DNA of 64,000 bases, from NCBI RefSeq assembly GCF_019925205.1, contig NC_083566.1, forward strand, positions 23,374,001-23,438,000, in the 5' to 3' direction. The DNA comes from Metopolophium dirhodum. Taxonomy: Eukaryota; Arthropoda; Insecta; Hemiptera; Aphididae. Shown here piece after piece: positions 1 through 13,065 of this stretch. The notes below the pieces were generated by a model. That model searched no databases and was not told where the DNA came from. It worked only from the letters and a program-made list of their open reading frames with translations. Position numbers and translations under genes: made by a program. Within the stretch, counting starts at the first letter, position 1, and each line of letters starts with the position of its first letter.

Positions 1-1462
1 TATAATTTAATATTTTAATAGGATTTAAATATCATTATTTCAACATGTCTATAAACACTTTGAATTATTATATGTAATTTAAATTATGTTGTTATTCGTT
101 TAAAACAAACTTTCAATATAATCAAATTTTTTTTTTATGTTTTATTCAATAGCTTCGTGTCATTTTTATGTTTTTTGGCAGGCAACGGAAAATTTAGATC
201 CATAGACTTATTATAGACTTGCGTGCATGGTTATATTGTTGCTTATTGGTTGTAAGTTGTCGATGTAGTTATTTCAATAAAACACGACCGTTTACAATAG
301 ATTACGATAACTTCGCATATTGTCAGGCTGTAAGTTTCACTACGGGGTCAAAGGTGTCGATGATTGTATTTCCGTCCCGATACCGTTTATAATTTGTGTA
401 TAATGTATAATAATATAATGCGTGTACAATGTTAAATATTGCAGTGTTGTAGGCAGTACCTATACGCGCGTTACTTTCGCGGTAAGCCAATATTATTATG
501 TAGTACAATGTTTAATTTCGGATAAAGTTTACTCATTCCATAAACTTGCCGAGTCCGTTTAATTTCACCCTATGCCGTGCGCGGGTAAAACACTATATAG
601 TATAATATACCATGATGGGTATTGGACTATTAGGACGTGTTCAAATCATAATAATATTATTATGTATAGTATCCAGGTGTAAGTACTCGCCGACGCGTGG
701 TATCATCTGAATGCATGTCACGTGCAACCTTATAACATATGTGACGTATTCATGTGTGGTACAAATTGGGGAGAAACGATCCGATGGTATTTTCTATTTG
801 CCTACTACACTTTGCCCACGTTATCACACCGGATCACTAACACTTCACGTTACGCGCAGAGCAGTATACGTTGAAATTGAAATCAATTAAAAAAAACAAC
901 AAAAATTATTTCACATTTTACGGATGTAAGGAAATAATTACGTGGGTTACACTATATAGGCACTATAACGGAAATTAAATGCCAACATAAACTAAGTTTA
1001 TGATGAATATCGTTTTGAAGACCAACAATCCAATGTAGAAAGATTTAATTAGGCAACTACCTATAGTTCTCTCCATAGTTAAACTGTGCCAGATGTTGCT
1101 AAACCTTACAGATGGTAAACACCTGGTATTTATTATATATTTTTTAATTTTACGAAGACAATTGCGAAAAAATTAATTTTTAATTCAAGTGTTTATTTAT
1201 ATCTGGTTGAAAGAATGATTACATCAATAAACAATTTAATGATTCTATAATATTGTTTTGTTTAATTTTTTTCTACCGTAAAATTAATGATTACAATTAC
1301 AATACACAAATAAATTATGAATAATGCTCTAGTTTTGTAACAAATTCTCTTTTGACAGAGATCGTATAAAAAGGTAATAATTCTTGTATATAAATTCGTT
1401 TTGTCATCATTCTAATTCTAATAGAGTAAACTTTGTACTCGTTTTTATTTTTTTTCCCTGTA
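1..1462. other. AT-rich non-coding stretch
   Basis: No supported gene. Reading frames are short and lack recognisable motifs. The part from about 540 to 860 is less AT-rich than the surroundings, with several CpG-containing words, but has no open frame or splice pattern I could defend. Confidence 0.6.
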
Positions 1463-1474
1463 TGTGATGTTTTT

Positions 1475-1742
1475 TTTTTATTATTTAACCCGTGGCAACT
1501 TACGCCGTTGGATGCTTTTCAAACTGCGGGGGAGGGAACTGTAGGTGTAAACACGTGTGTGTAGTTTTGGCAGATTTTTAAGTGGGCACTCGTGGGTATC
1601 TGCCATGCTCGGGTGGAGGGATGGCGGCACTTCTCTCCGGACGCCGTGACTTGCCCGAAGAAAAATGCCGCCCGTGAACCGAGGTTTGATTAGCGTCGGC
1701 GTGCTTCACAACCGACGCCTTAGTCCACTCGGCCACTCCGTG
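1475..1742 (-). mobile_element. tRNA-derived SINE with target site duplication
   Basis: Read on the minus strand, the element starts near 1742 with a tRNA-like head. It has a Pol III A-box-like TGGCCGAGTGG (1725-1735) followed by CTAAGGCG, as in Leu/Ser-type tRNAs, and a weaker B-box-like GGTTCACGG about 45 bases downstream. A GC-rich unrelated body follows and ends in an ATAA/poly-A tail at about 1475-1490. The 12-base word TGTGATGTTTTT occurs at 1463-1474 and again at 1743-1754, exactly flanking the element, as expected for a target site duplication made by LINE-driven retroposition. There is no coding capacity. The parent tRNA is uncertain because the B box is degenerate. Confidence 0.8.
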
Positions 1743-1754
1743 TGTGATGTTTTT

Positions 1755-4700
1755 GTAAAATGTAAATTTTGAATAATTATCATAAAAGTGTCATAATATA
1801 TTTCTTTAAATAGATTAAATTGTCGTGTTTCTTGGTTGAAATTATTTCACTTGATGTTATCAAGATAATATAATTAGCTGATATAATAACTATCGAAATA
1901 AAAGTTATCGTAATATGATAATTGTTTTTGAAAATTGAAACAAATTTACAAACACTTAGTTAAAGGACCAAATTATAATTATTATAACTAAGTAACAATT
2001 TTTACAAGTTATTAATTTGAGTGTATTATAAAAGTATTCAATACATAATAGAATCTATACAATATGTCAATATATTTTTTGTGATTATTTAAAGTTAAAT
2101 TAAAATTTGTAAAAATATATCATAACTTATAAGTTTATTTTATGATTTATAATAAGTATTGACATTTAATTTAAAATAAATGTAAATGTAATAATAAAAT
2201 ATAATAATACATTTTATATTTTATATTTTTACTTATATAATATGCCAAGCTACGTAGTATTTCGTATGTATCACTTATTCAAGAAATCCATGTTTTTTTT
2301 AACCCTTATCCTATATGCTTATTGTACAAAATTGTATAGATTGTGTATGTGCATTTGTGAAAAAAAAAATAAAAAAATATTTATATTTATATTTCTTATA
2401 AAGTATATAAAGGGAACATGTTGATATCTATTAAATTTATTTTAATGAACGTGTAATATCATGTGTAGTACAATTAATTTAATTATTCAATGATATAATA
2501 TTACGTTCACAAAAACATAAATAGTTAATTTTATAGCGTTATTTACATTGTTTTGTTAGTCTTATTTCATTTTAAAACCCAAAAAAATATAATTGATTAT
2601 AGACTGCAAATGGTTCGAATATGTATTGTTCGTATGATTCATAAATGGGAATGTAATTTTGAATCCCATGTTAAAACAATATATCCGGATGACATGTTAT
2701 TTTTTCATCGTTCCATTTATTGAAATTTAAAATATAAGTTCAAAACTCAATAAGAAATATAGAATAAAAACCATAGTAAAATGTTTTTTGTTTAAATAAA
2801 AGTTATTCTAATGACAACACGCCAAACTATCTTCTAAAATAAATTTGAATTTGAAAAATACATACCTACACTTTTCCTTTAAAATTGACTTAATTTGTCC
2901 ACATTATTTTGTTATAAAAACGTATTTCAAAATATTTATGAATACTATTCAATATTCATTAATAATTATAAATATTTATGGATTCAAGTCATACGCCTGT
3001 TGACCTACAATAGTTCATAATATATTTTTTATTATATTCTATTATTATATTTATAAATATACTATGTTATTAAATATTCGAATACATAGGCAGCTATATA
3101 TTTGCTATATACCTAAAGGTAGTTTAATAGATAGTTAATATCAGTTTAACATAATCGTGTATACATATTTTAAAACTTGCTACCCATATAGTCATTTTTA
3201 TTTAAATTATTTTAAGAAAATTCATTTTATGAAATACAATTTTAATTTATAATCATCATTTTCAATATAAGATTCGTTTTTTAACACAAAATATAACAAT
3301 CAAACGTTAACATACATTTACAATCGTAAACTAATTTTAAACTATTAAATATATATATAATATATAAATGTATTGGTTATTAATATGTATAAATTTTAAA
3401 ATTAAAAATATTTAAATTACATCTCGAATTTTAAGAATATTAAAATGATGTTTTTGTCGTTAAATAAAATATGATATTTTATTAGGTTAGATTAGGTAAT
3501 ATATTTTTATACCCAAACATTTTTTTGATTTAACATAAATCTTTCGATTTGAGTGCGCATTTTACAAAACTTTGTCCAATTCCTGTATATTGTTGAGTTG
3601 CTATTGTCTGTAAAGCAAAATATGTATTTTCCATTGAAATTTAGTCAATCGTTGACATAATACAATAAGACATAATATAATGTCTGAAAAATTTTGAAAA
3701 TAAGGATTTCTTTCTAAGTATAAAAACATCAAAAACCTTAAAATTTAAGGAACAATTAAAATTAAAATTATAAATAGTTTTATCGCACATACATTTTATC
3801 TTAGTGAGTAGTGACATAGCGTATAATTTTTGGACACTATATATAAGAATTTCCAAGTATCTGTTCTACACTCACACAGCATACAGTCATATTATAAAAT
3901 GTACTCTCAACTATCAATTTGCTCTGATGAATTAAGAAAATAACACAATATGATTTACAATTTTGATTTCATAACGTATAAGTTTAAGTTGCGTATTTCC
4001 GGTATACTTTTTATCGAGTCACATAAAAATACGCACATAATGAAAATAAATTGTTTATAAGCTGATTTTTAACAGTCATCTTATTATATATTTATATTGT
4101 TATGTACACTTATGTTTGTGTATCATAAGTCATGATTAAAACCATTCTCATTCTTATAAATACCGCGAGTAGTATCAATATTAGTTACACCAGATTGAAC
4201 ATAATGTGAAAATCACACAGGGCTATTTGATTCCGTTATTCGTGTGTTGTCCAACGATGTGCAAAGAAAGTAGTAAGATAAACATTTACCTTGCACAATT
4301 TACTTTATTATGTTGTTCACAGAATGGTGAATTCTAGAGGCATTCGATTTTATGAAGTGGCCAATGGGAAAACAGGTTGGTATATGAAACAATAAAAAAT
4401 GATTATTAAAATAAATATTTCAGCAGTAAGAATGGCATTAATAATAGTAACTATATTGTCTTCTTACTTTTGAAAACAAACACTAAGTTCTTACATTGCC
4501 AACAGTTATTGAACAATAATTTGTAAATTTCCTCTTTTATTTGATATTTTCAGAAAAGTTAAAAATATCGATTGCCTTCTATGTTGCTAATAAGTCATAT
4601 AATTACTCACAATAAGTTGTTAATAAATCACAATTCACTCCATAAATTAAAATCAAAATATTTTTTTCATTAATTAAAAACTTAACAGTTACCTACCATT

Positions 4701-5295
4701 TTTTCATTTGTACTGAATTATATTTAAGTAGGTACCTAATTAACCACAAATTTTCTGACATGGTCTTATGATATTTAAAAATTATGCAGAAACAAAATAT
4801 TGTTTAATATTAATTTAATGGTAAACAAAATTATTTTTAATTTTTTTTTAAATTCTGTTTATATTCCTATTATTATTTATTATTTAAAAGATGATACCTT
4901 GCATTTTAATAATTGTATTTATTCATGTGTATTATGTTGTTAAGGTTTAAAAATAACATAATATTGTTTACATAAAAAAATTATGAATATAATTAAATAC
5001 TGCAATGGTTAAAAAAATTACCATAGAGTTGGTAGGCAAGATTGAATACGTCTAAAATATCAAAAATACAATTCATAAATTGAAAAACCAAAAGAAACAT
5101 CATTGTGAACACTATCAATCGAAAGTAATTATTTGTAAATTGCGTACCATATACGTAAATTGGTCCTATATTATATGAATTATTTGTAATTAGTCTGTAG
5201 ACATTTAAAAGATAAATAGTACCTAGCCAATGTTTTTTTTTTATTTACAAATCCTAGTAACAATCCTATTTAAGATTTTAAATCATTTAACATTA
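1755..5295. other. AT-rich non-coding stretch
   Basis: Only short random-looking open frames occur here, such as 2242-2424 and 3641-3856. They are rich in Phe, Ile, Lys and Tyr as expected of AT-rich non-coding DNA. No motif, splice-bounded frame or repeat end was recognised. Confidence 0.6.
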
Positions 5296-5676
5296 TTTTT
5301 TTTTTTATATAACTTTGACAACATACGCCATTGTTAAGTGAACGGTTTACAACCAATCAACATGGTCTTGATCTAGGTACAGTTGACCTTTCCAGAAAGC
5401 TGGTCCGTCATTACCTCATTCACGAGGAGAATGATGTCGACAAGTGAGAAGGAAGAAAGAAGGGGTCGGGGAAAGCTAAGTCGATGAAGTCAAGAACTGC
5501 TGACGGTGAGTAGCAGGATCGGTATTATCGAAAACGAATGCGATCACTGGAATACAGTCTGACTCCAAGGAAATAACAGACACAGCATGATCAATGAGAG
5601 TGGCTGGCTTGCGAGGTTAGGTGACCTAGTCCCCCAGGACTCAGGCCTCCCCGCAAAATTGGCTCCTGCTTTACAC
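5296..5676 (-). mobile_element. SINE-like retroposon, unclassified
   Basis: A GC-richer block of about 380 bp sits in AT-rich DNA. Read on the minus strand it ends in GGCGTATGTTG, then a TATA-rich link and a long poly-A run (poly-T on plus at 5296-5306). The tail matches that of the SINE at 1475-1742 (GGCGTAAGTTGCCA, then TTAAATAATA, then poly-A), suggesting that the same reverse transcriptase mobilised both. I could not find a convincing A/B box pair at its 5' side, and the target duplication is unclear, so the class is inferred from tail and size only. Confidence 0.5.
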
Positions 5677-8450
5677 CATTTATTCAAAATCGACTACCTA
5701 TTGTATATTGCAAAACCACTGTTGTTTTCGTTAACATAAATTGTTTTAATTGTTGTTAACTCCAATAAATTATGGCAGCACCCTTTCCCCTGAAGTAATT
5801 ATATCGAAAGTGCCGTAGATATAGTGTCAAATATAATATATGGACTATGATTTAATGCAATGATTGAAATGCGTTTGGAATATAGCAACATAACCTAAAA
5901 AATATAGTATACATTGAAAAATAAATTATAAAATGTTAATGTTAGATATTATATTTTATTCTTATTTTATAATGTTTTACCTATTTATTCATATGGTATC
6001 TTATGTAACTTGTTTAAATTTAAAAATCACCAATCACCTATTATAAAGTATAAAGTCATGAGAAAACGACATAAATAAAAATATACAAGTATATACATAA
6101 ATATATACAGTGGCAAAGCATGCTTTCATAAGTTACCTGTAACTGTTTAATTACTTGTATAAACAATGTATTAATTAAATATAACATTATTCTATACCGA
6201 TTATTTTACAGCAAAATAATTATACTGATGACATTGTTAAAATACTTCTGTCTACCTACTGCATAATGTAGTCATGCAAATAATGAGAAATGGTTCAAAG
6301 AAACTTGCTGATCATAATGGTTAACTATCAAATTGTTTTATTTAAGAGGTTTGTGAATGTTGCCAATTTAATATGTTCAATCAACTATCACTGACGTGTA
6401 GGTTTCATATAATTTTGTAAATAAACCATAATATTTGTTATATCAAAATCCTGTCTTCATGTCCAAACTGTGTAGGTATATTTTTCACAGTTTAATATTT
6501 CATACTTTTCATATCTGTATTTAACTATAATACAATAGTAATACCTATGTATTTAGAATATCACCTAATAAAACATTAACGTTGTTTCTTTCAACTTTTT
6601 AATTCAAATTTTAACTAATTAAAGTTGATTATAGTTAGCTTTAAAACACATTATTATGTGTTTTATATTTCGAGAAATTCCTTTAATGTATAGGTTTTAC
6701 GATAAAATGCTTAATATTCTATTATTTATAACAAATTATTAATTAATGCACTATAACAAGTATATAATAATTCACATCAAAAAATTAAGGGGAACAAAAT
6801 ACATTTGTATAAAATATAAATAATTTAAATTATGTTTCTAGTTCAAATTAACAGATTAATAATGAACTATGGAATGAGAATGTTTTTTATTGTAATCAAT
6901 AATAACTGGAAGAATCGTTTATTACTATTGTCTTGGTGCACTTTACAAATAACTTAAAAGTCATAATATTATCACAAATCTTTTTAAGTCTTAACTGCTA
7001 CTTAGAAACCCACTAAACAATTTAGTGTAACATGTACATTTTTTACCTAATACAGAAAAATAGAAAATATTCAAAAATATGTGTGATGTAGGTATTAGGT
7101 ATAATAATATTATTATAAGTACCTACCTATATTTTAATAATATGTTATTTGTGTTGGCCCATTAAAAACCCATCTTTGTTTTGTAAATCAGTATATTATT
7201 GTCTATATAGTTCTAATTTTATTTTTATAAAAATTGGTGTATCCATTTGGATAAAAAAAAATACATTTTGTTTATTTACGCACCAACTATGATAATAACT
7301 CAGATTCACACAATAGCTTATATTATTTTATACTAGTGTTGATATTTGATAAGTTGGTGAATGGTAATATTTTAACGTGAAAAAATTAATTTATTTTGAT
7401 AAATTGTAAAGTTGTTTTTTTTTTTTTTGTAAAAGTTTGCGTTAATTGTATGAGATTTATTCTGTTTTAAACTTTAAATAGGCATAGGCGTAGGTAATCT
7501 TTATCGTGAATAAAACAATTTCGTTGCATTACATTGTAAATGTATTCTAATGAAAAAAACCTCCCCTTGTGGATTAAAATAGTCTAAATACCGAAATTGA
7601 TTACACTCGCGTAATAGATGCTTAAATGTTTAATACACTATTATCGCAGTTGTTTCGATCATGTTTACTAAATAATACATTGGATTTATATCAACACATG
7701 ATAATACAGTGTTTCTGTTTTTATAGCGAAACAGTTTTGGGATATGTTCGGTCGTATTATAATATAGTACACAGCATTATAGTCGTACATATTATTTTAT
7801 GATTGTCAGATAACAAGAAGTGTATAATATTATCGCACCTGCCGAACATTTACCTGTCTATTTAAAACCCGACCGGTTATCAATACCTACTATTTATTAG
7901 GGTGTAGGTATTGTGTGGTTTAATAGTTATTATTCAAAATTATTGTTGTTCCGGGAAGCTGCTGATTTATAATCTGAATTCCGGTTATTTCCGATTACAC
8001 TGGGCCATCCCAGATTCCTACGATTTAATTTCATGGTTTATAGTCGAAATTAAGAGTCAAATAAAAGAATACAAATATTAGTTGTTCCACTGGATTGCAC
8101 ACATTATAACCACGTCGAAACTTTCTGATTTTTTTTTTATTCCAAAAATAGATAGGTACACCATGCAGCAATAAATAATACGTATTTACTATTCAGTGAT
8201 CCGAAATTCCGAATTATGGAAAAAATATATGTACCTACAATATATTATACATCTTTCGTTTAAGCTTCAAAGTTCAAAGTAAAGTGTCCATGAATCTATT
8301 TATTTATTACTATTGCATTGCACTTACGTAATACCTACAGTGCTTTATTTTGTTATATTATGTATTATGTTTAATTTGGATATGATTGTTGTTATTCACA
8401 TGGCCAAGGGAGCATACTGCATAAGTACCTATACTAAAGAAATAACTATT
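5677..8450. other. AT-rich non-coding stretch
   Basis: No gene or complete repeat was recognised. Short homopolymer A/T runs are common. Confidence 0.55.
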
Positions 8451-8456
8451 AATTTA

Positions 8457-9355
8457 AGAGTAGAACACGATTGCGTACGTTTGTCCTTTTTGACAACACG
8501 ATTGCGTATGTTTGTGTAGCAAATATCTTTAAGAAAAAAAAATAAACACTATTGCGTATGAAATTGTATGCAACGTTGTCAAATTTATTAATTTTACAAT
8601 ATACCAAATAAATATCCAGTAAATGTAGACTTTTCTAATAATCAATATAAAAGTTAGTTAGTAATTATTATAGGTGTACAAAAGTCGTATATGTGTGTGT
8701 ATGTGACTGAGTGATGTGATTATGTGAAGCTGCTCTGGACTCTTTTATTTAATAATTAGATCATATTTTGTATATTGTAAAAGGTTACGATTCACGACTG
8801 TTATAAGAGTGGTTTATGTCTATGTACATTGTGAATATAATATGCATTCACAAAGTCATGGCTTTCAACAATATGTTATGATGTTGAGTTGGTTTATGAG
8901 CTTGTAACTTAAGAGTTAAAAGACAATGTTTAAATTTGTTATATTATAGATTTGTTAAACAACTTATAAATTATATGTAAATATGTTTCATAACTTCTTT
9001 GTTTCATATAACAAACAAACTTTTAAAAATGTTCATTTGGAATTCGACGACTATAAACTTTTTGATATAATAAACATTTTATTTTTATTTTTCATGGAAA
9101 TGAAATATTTCATGAAATTTTAAAACCCTAACAATAAGCGTAGGTAATAAAAGCTAAATGATTATTAAAAAAGCAATGTTTTTATAAATTATTTTTAGTG
9201 TAATCATGTGGTACCTATATACAAGTATGAAAATTGGCAACAACGCTAAATAGTTCATACGCAATCGTGTAGTTGAAAATCAGGTAAAATCGTACGCAAT
9301 CGTGTAGCTTAAAAGGTGTCACCAAAAACAATCGTACGCAATCGTGTTTTACCCT
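8457..9355. mobile_element. Inverted-repeat element with triplicated subterminal motif
   Basis: A 15-base motif, ACACGATTGCGTACG with one or two variants, occurs three times in plus orientation at the left end (8465-8479, 8496-8510, 8546-8560). It occurs three times in reverse complement at the right end (9256-9270, 9291-9305, 9333-9347). The outer ends are AGAGTAGAAC on the left and the inverse of AGGGTAAAAC on the right. They are bordered on both sides by AATTTA (8451-8456 and 9356-9361), a possible 6-bp target duplication. The 700-bp interior is AT-rich with no open frame of note, so this is a non-autonomous, MITE-like DNA element. Clustered subterminal motifs of this type often act as transposase binding sites. 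The superfamily is not identified. Confidence 0.75.
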
Positions 9356-9361
9356 AATTTA

Positions 9362-11479
9362 ATTTTTTTTTTAATTCATAGGGCATAATTAGATATGTCG
9401 TAATTAAAAAAATACCAAAAGCAAAATCTTTTTTAAAATACTTTTTTTATTTTACTCTAATTGTATTAATTATGCTTTGTTTCCAAATAACTTAGATTAT
9501 TTTAAAGGTAAACAATCATTTTCTTAAAAAAAATGTAACAATTTATGAAATATATATTTTGGTTAAATTTCATATACCTAGGTACATAAAAATCGAACTT
9601 CAAGCGAGCTGCTAGGCAGCTTCTTAGTTATAAGTTTATAACGTATTATACATACTAGGTAGGTACCTAATATAATTTTAGGGTTATTTTTAGGTAGCTG
9701 TTTGTATTATAATATTATTACTAACAAAACAATAACCGATGTTTTTAAAATTCGCAAATTTTCATCCAACTATTTAACATAGGTATTATTATTCTTTTGA
9801 TACAAATCTTAGAATTTAGTTCATCTTCAATTTTTTTCTTAAAAATTAAGTATATAGTAGCTAATGTGAAAATCTAAAAACTAGTATCAACTCCCAACTA
9901 TAGTCTATAAAACAGTTATAACTTATACCTATAACTATATTATTTTTTATTACAAAGTTACCACATTGACATTATATCAATTTGAGTACTCAAAAATATT
10001 GGCAACATTAAAAATACACATAAACTTCAAACGAAGTTATAATTTTGAAAATACGTATTTTATATAATAATTTAAAATAATAAAATTTAACCTTTCAAAT
10101 GTATTACTATCAAACAACTAAATTACTTAATTTGATTACTAATGTGTTCCGTTTATGCTGTGGCAAAAACGCATAGTGTGTCCCACACCTTATAATTTTT
10201 TTATATTTTAATTTTAAATGGATGTAATTTAGTGTGGGTAGGTATATTCATAGAAGTATTTGTTTCTTTCGTTTAAATAATGCATATTATATTTAGGTGC
10301 ATTAGTTATTAGGTATTATAATTTTATATTTTTACTGTCTATAAACTCTGTACATTTTCTAATACCATCAACTCGTTCTGTGTACCGAATATAGTAATAC
10401 ATAGGTAGGTAATATAATATAATATTTTCATTCCAGAATAGGTTTACTTTGAACTCACGGATTCAGTAGTATTATATATTATAAACATTAAAGGTATTCA
10501 TCAAACATCTATCTATGTATAATCAAGTGTGGGTCTTTTATAATTCTAGGAAAATAGGACTTTACTGACCCAGTAGGGGGTGGCCCTATTTTGCCGTACA
10601 TTGTAACACTCGAACGCCGTGGCCGGTTAAACATGGGCATACTAATAGGTAAATTAAATTGGAATAAGTAAAATAGATTTTATGTGTTCAGTATTTTAAG
10701 TATTTATACTTAATGGGTATATAAAGTTTGTGTTGTATTCAGAATAACGATTATAACTAAGTCTCATAACAACTTGAATCGAATGATGAGAAACAACCAA
10801 CTAACGCTGGTCCTAATATGGCCCAGAAATACCGTATTGCCATAACTTTGTTATAGGAATAAAATAAAATAAAGACAGTGTTTATTTCAAATTTTATTTT
10901 GAAATTACTTGCCAGAAAATAAATAGCTTTCTAATAATTAAAAAAATAGCTACAATAATAATTAATAATTATTATCTTGTAAAATATTTGATTAAAAATA
11001 GAGACTCCAAACCATAATGAATTCTGTTTTTATTTTTAATTATCGCTGCCGAAATGCCTAGGTATTCAATGTTATATATGAGTGAAATATTGTCCAAGTA
11101 TCGATGATAATTTATTATATTTTAATGTAATATCTATTTAAATATAAGATGATATTAAACATAATATTATGACGTCTAACTTCACACTCACAAAAGACGC
11201 AACGTATATATTATTATATTATAACAAATACCAAATTATAATAATTGTTCGCGACTGCAACACACGCAACTCACTTGGCTTTCATCATGGGAAATAGGTG
11301 GCCAGGTTGGTGTTGATATATAGTGTTGTGGAGTAAAAGGAGATTGAATTATGGAGATGCAGTGACTTGATTTTAAGATCTAGAGTGAGATATTTGTAGT
11401 TTGATCAGAATGATGTGATGATTACATTTTTTTATATGACTTACAAAAGACGCCATGACCCACATTAACCAATAATAAA
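9362..11479. other. AT-rich non-coding stretch
   Basis: No supported gene. A slightly GC-richer patch at about 10550-10640 contains a GTAGGGGGTGGCCC word, but I could not assign it to a repeat family. Confidence 0.5.
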
Positions 11480-11996
11480 TAATTTTCAGAATTTTGATGG
11501 ATTTTGTCAACATTTGAAAAATTTAAATGCATATAAAAATAACCATGCCTATGTATCTTTAATATTTTTGAACTGCTATTAAAGCATCTTATTAGGACCC
11601 TCGCATTAAATGTTCAAGCTTTTTTACTAAGTGAATTGAACCATTTACGGAATATGCTAATATAAATATTTAGTGCCAAATTTCAATAGCTGCCGTTATA
11701 AGTTTTTGAGTTGTATAAAAAATACAAAATAAATTTTTTCAAAAATTGCCTTTGCATAAAAATTATCATTTTTATTCATTTTTTTTTTGTTTTTCCGAAG
11801 CTTTCAAAAACTAATGGGAAATTTTAATTTTGATCTCCTAAATGCACCAAATAAATTCACTTTTTTATCAAAAAATATGCTAATTTCGAAAATCGGAGCA
11901 CTTTTACTACCTAACCTAACCTACCCCAAATGTTGATGACAGAAAAAAAACACACAACATTGTAAATACAATACATTCATCGCTACGCTCAGAATC
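11480..11996 (+). repeat. Family A repeat, 5'-truncated copy
   Basis: This is the right-hand part of the dispersed family described at 41191-42072. The word series TGCATATAAAAATAACC, ACTGCTATTAAAGCAT and the terminal block ATACATTCATCG...CGCTCAGAATC (ending at 11996) also occurs in the copies at 26200-26567 and 41800-42072. The left end is missing. The interior is AT-rich and non-coding. Confidence 0.7.
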
Positions 11997-12097
11997 TAAA
12001 ATACGAAATTCTTTTTGAAATTTGAATATTATTATTAAATTCTTTGCCAACCATGATTGCCAAAAATTTGGACCATACCACTGTTAGTTATCATATT

Positions 12098-12185
12098 TTA
12101 TATACAGTGATAAGTATATTATTGAATTTAAATTTAACACATCCATTAAAGACTACAGTGAGCCAATCAATTACGACGTACTAGT
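12098..12185 (-). repeat. Family A repeat, left-end fragment
   Basis: Read on the minus strand this piece follows the left-end block of family A: TCACTGTA, then AATGGATGTGTTAAATTT, then AATTCAAT and a short hairpin. It lies 100 bp beyond the right end of the copy at 11480-11996 and in the opposite orientation, so the two are separate insertions or a rearranged copy. Confidence 0.55.
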
Positions 12186-12280
12186 ACGAGTGTTTACCTA
12201 TACTTTCCAACTTATTAAATTGTTATGCTAACGTCTTGACTGTTGTATTATTACAGATACAATATTGTAAAATATACATA

Positions 12281-12367
12281 AGGAACCAAAGCCCAACATC
12301 TGAAACGGTTGGGAGGAAGATCCACCCATTTCAGTGGGCTCCTTCCCTTAAATACTCCACTGGTTCT
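12281..12367. other. Foldable 85-bp segment, nature unknown
   Basis: Nested complementary segments can be read directly: GAACCA (12283-12288) with TGGTTC (12361-12366), AGCCCA (12290-12295) with TGGGCT (12335-12340), and CTGAAA (12300-12305) with TTTCAG (12329-12334). The last two stack with a four-base bulge. The segment is GC-richer than its surroundings. It could be a structured RNA, part of a SINE, or chance. I recognise no H/ACA or C/D box set. Confidence 0.3.
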
Positions 12368-13065
12368 ATACAGTTTACCATGGCTACGATCCGCGTATAT
12401 ATTCTCATATTATTATAAAGCTCTTTAAGGAGATCGCATCACGTGTATTTTTCGTACGTTTTAGACCAATGAGCAGTGGTAAATTACACATACTTCCGAA
12501 TGTCCGATTTTAATTTTTAATATATGTATGAATTCTTTGGCAAAATAACTAGGCTTTCTAGGAAGTCGATTTTCAATTTTAAAGGACCATACAATTTGGA
12601 CATTTTTTTAAAAAAATCTCATGAAATAATTGCATTACATAGGTATTTATTTTGAGCTATTTGGGTTTTATATCAAAAAAGTGGTACTTACAAAGCATAG
12701 TCTAGGAGCTTACGAATTCAACCCTTTTTTTGAAATTACAATCAAATTTCAGGAAGTATGTTTAATTTACTATCGATTTTGGTAGTTTTTATGGGTGACG
12801 CATAGAAGAATATATTTCGTTTTTCTCGATATTTTGACATGTGCGTGTGCGTGCGAAAGTGGCACGCGGCGGATTTCGAACGTATCCACGCACACTAATG
12901 ATCATTTAGTTCGCACACAACTACACTGCGTAACGAGTATAAGACATCGAATTGCCTATACGCGACCCCTTATTAAATCACCGACTTCAATCTCCTTAAT
13001 AATACATGTATGATTTATGAACAATATATAATATGAACAACTTTAAACGAGCGTAGCGCACTTAC

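Noticed and set aside
1660..1742. Functional tRNA gene
   Set aside because: The A box is good but the B box and acceptor pairing are degenerate, and the unit continues into a SINE body with poly-A tail and target duplication.
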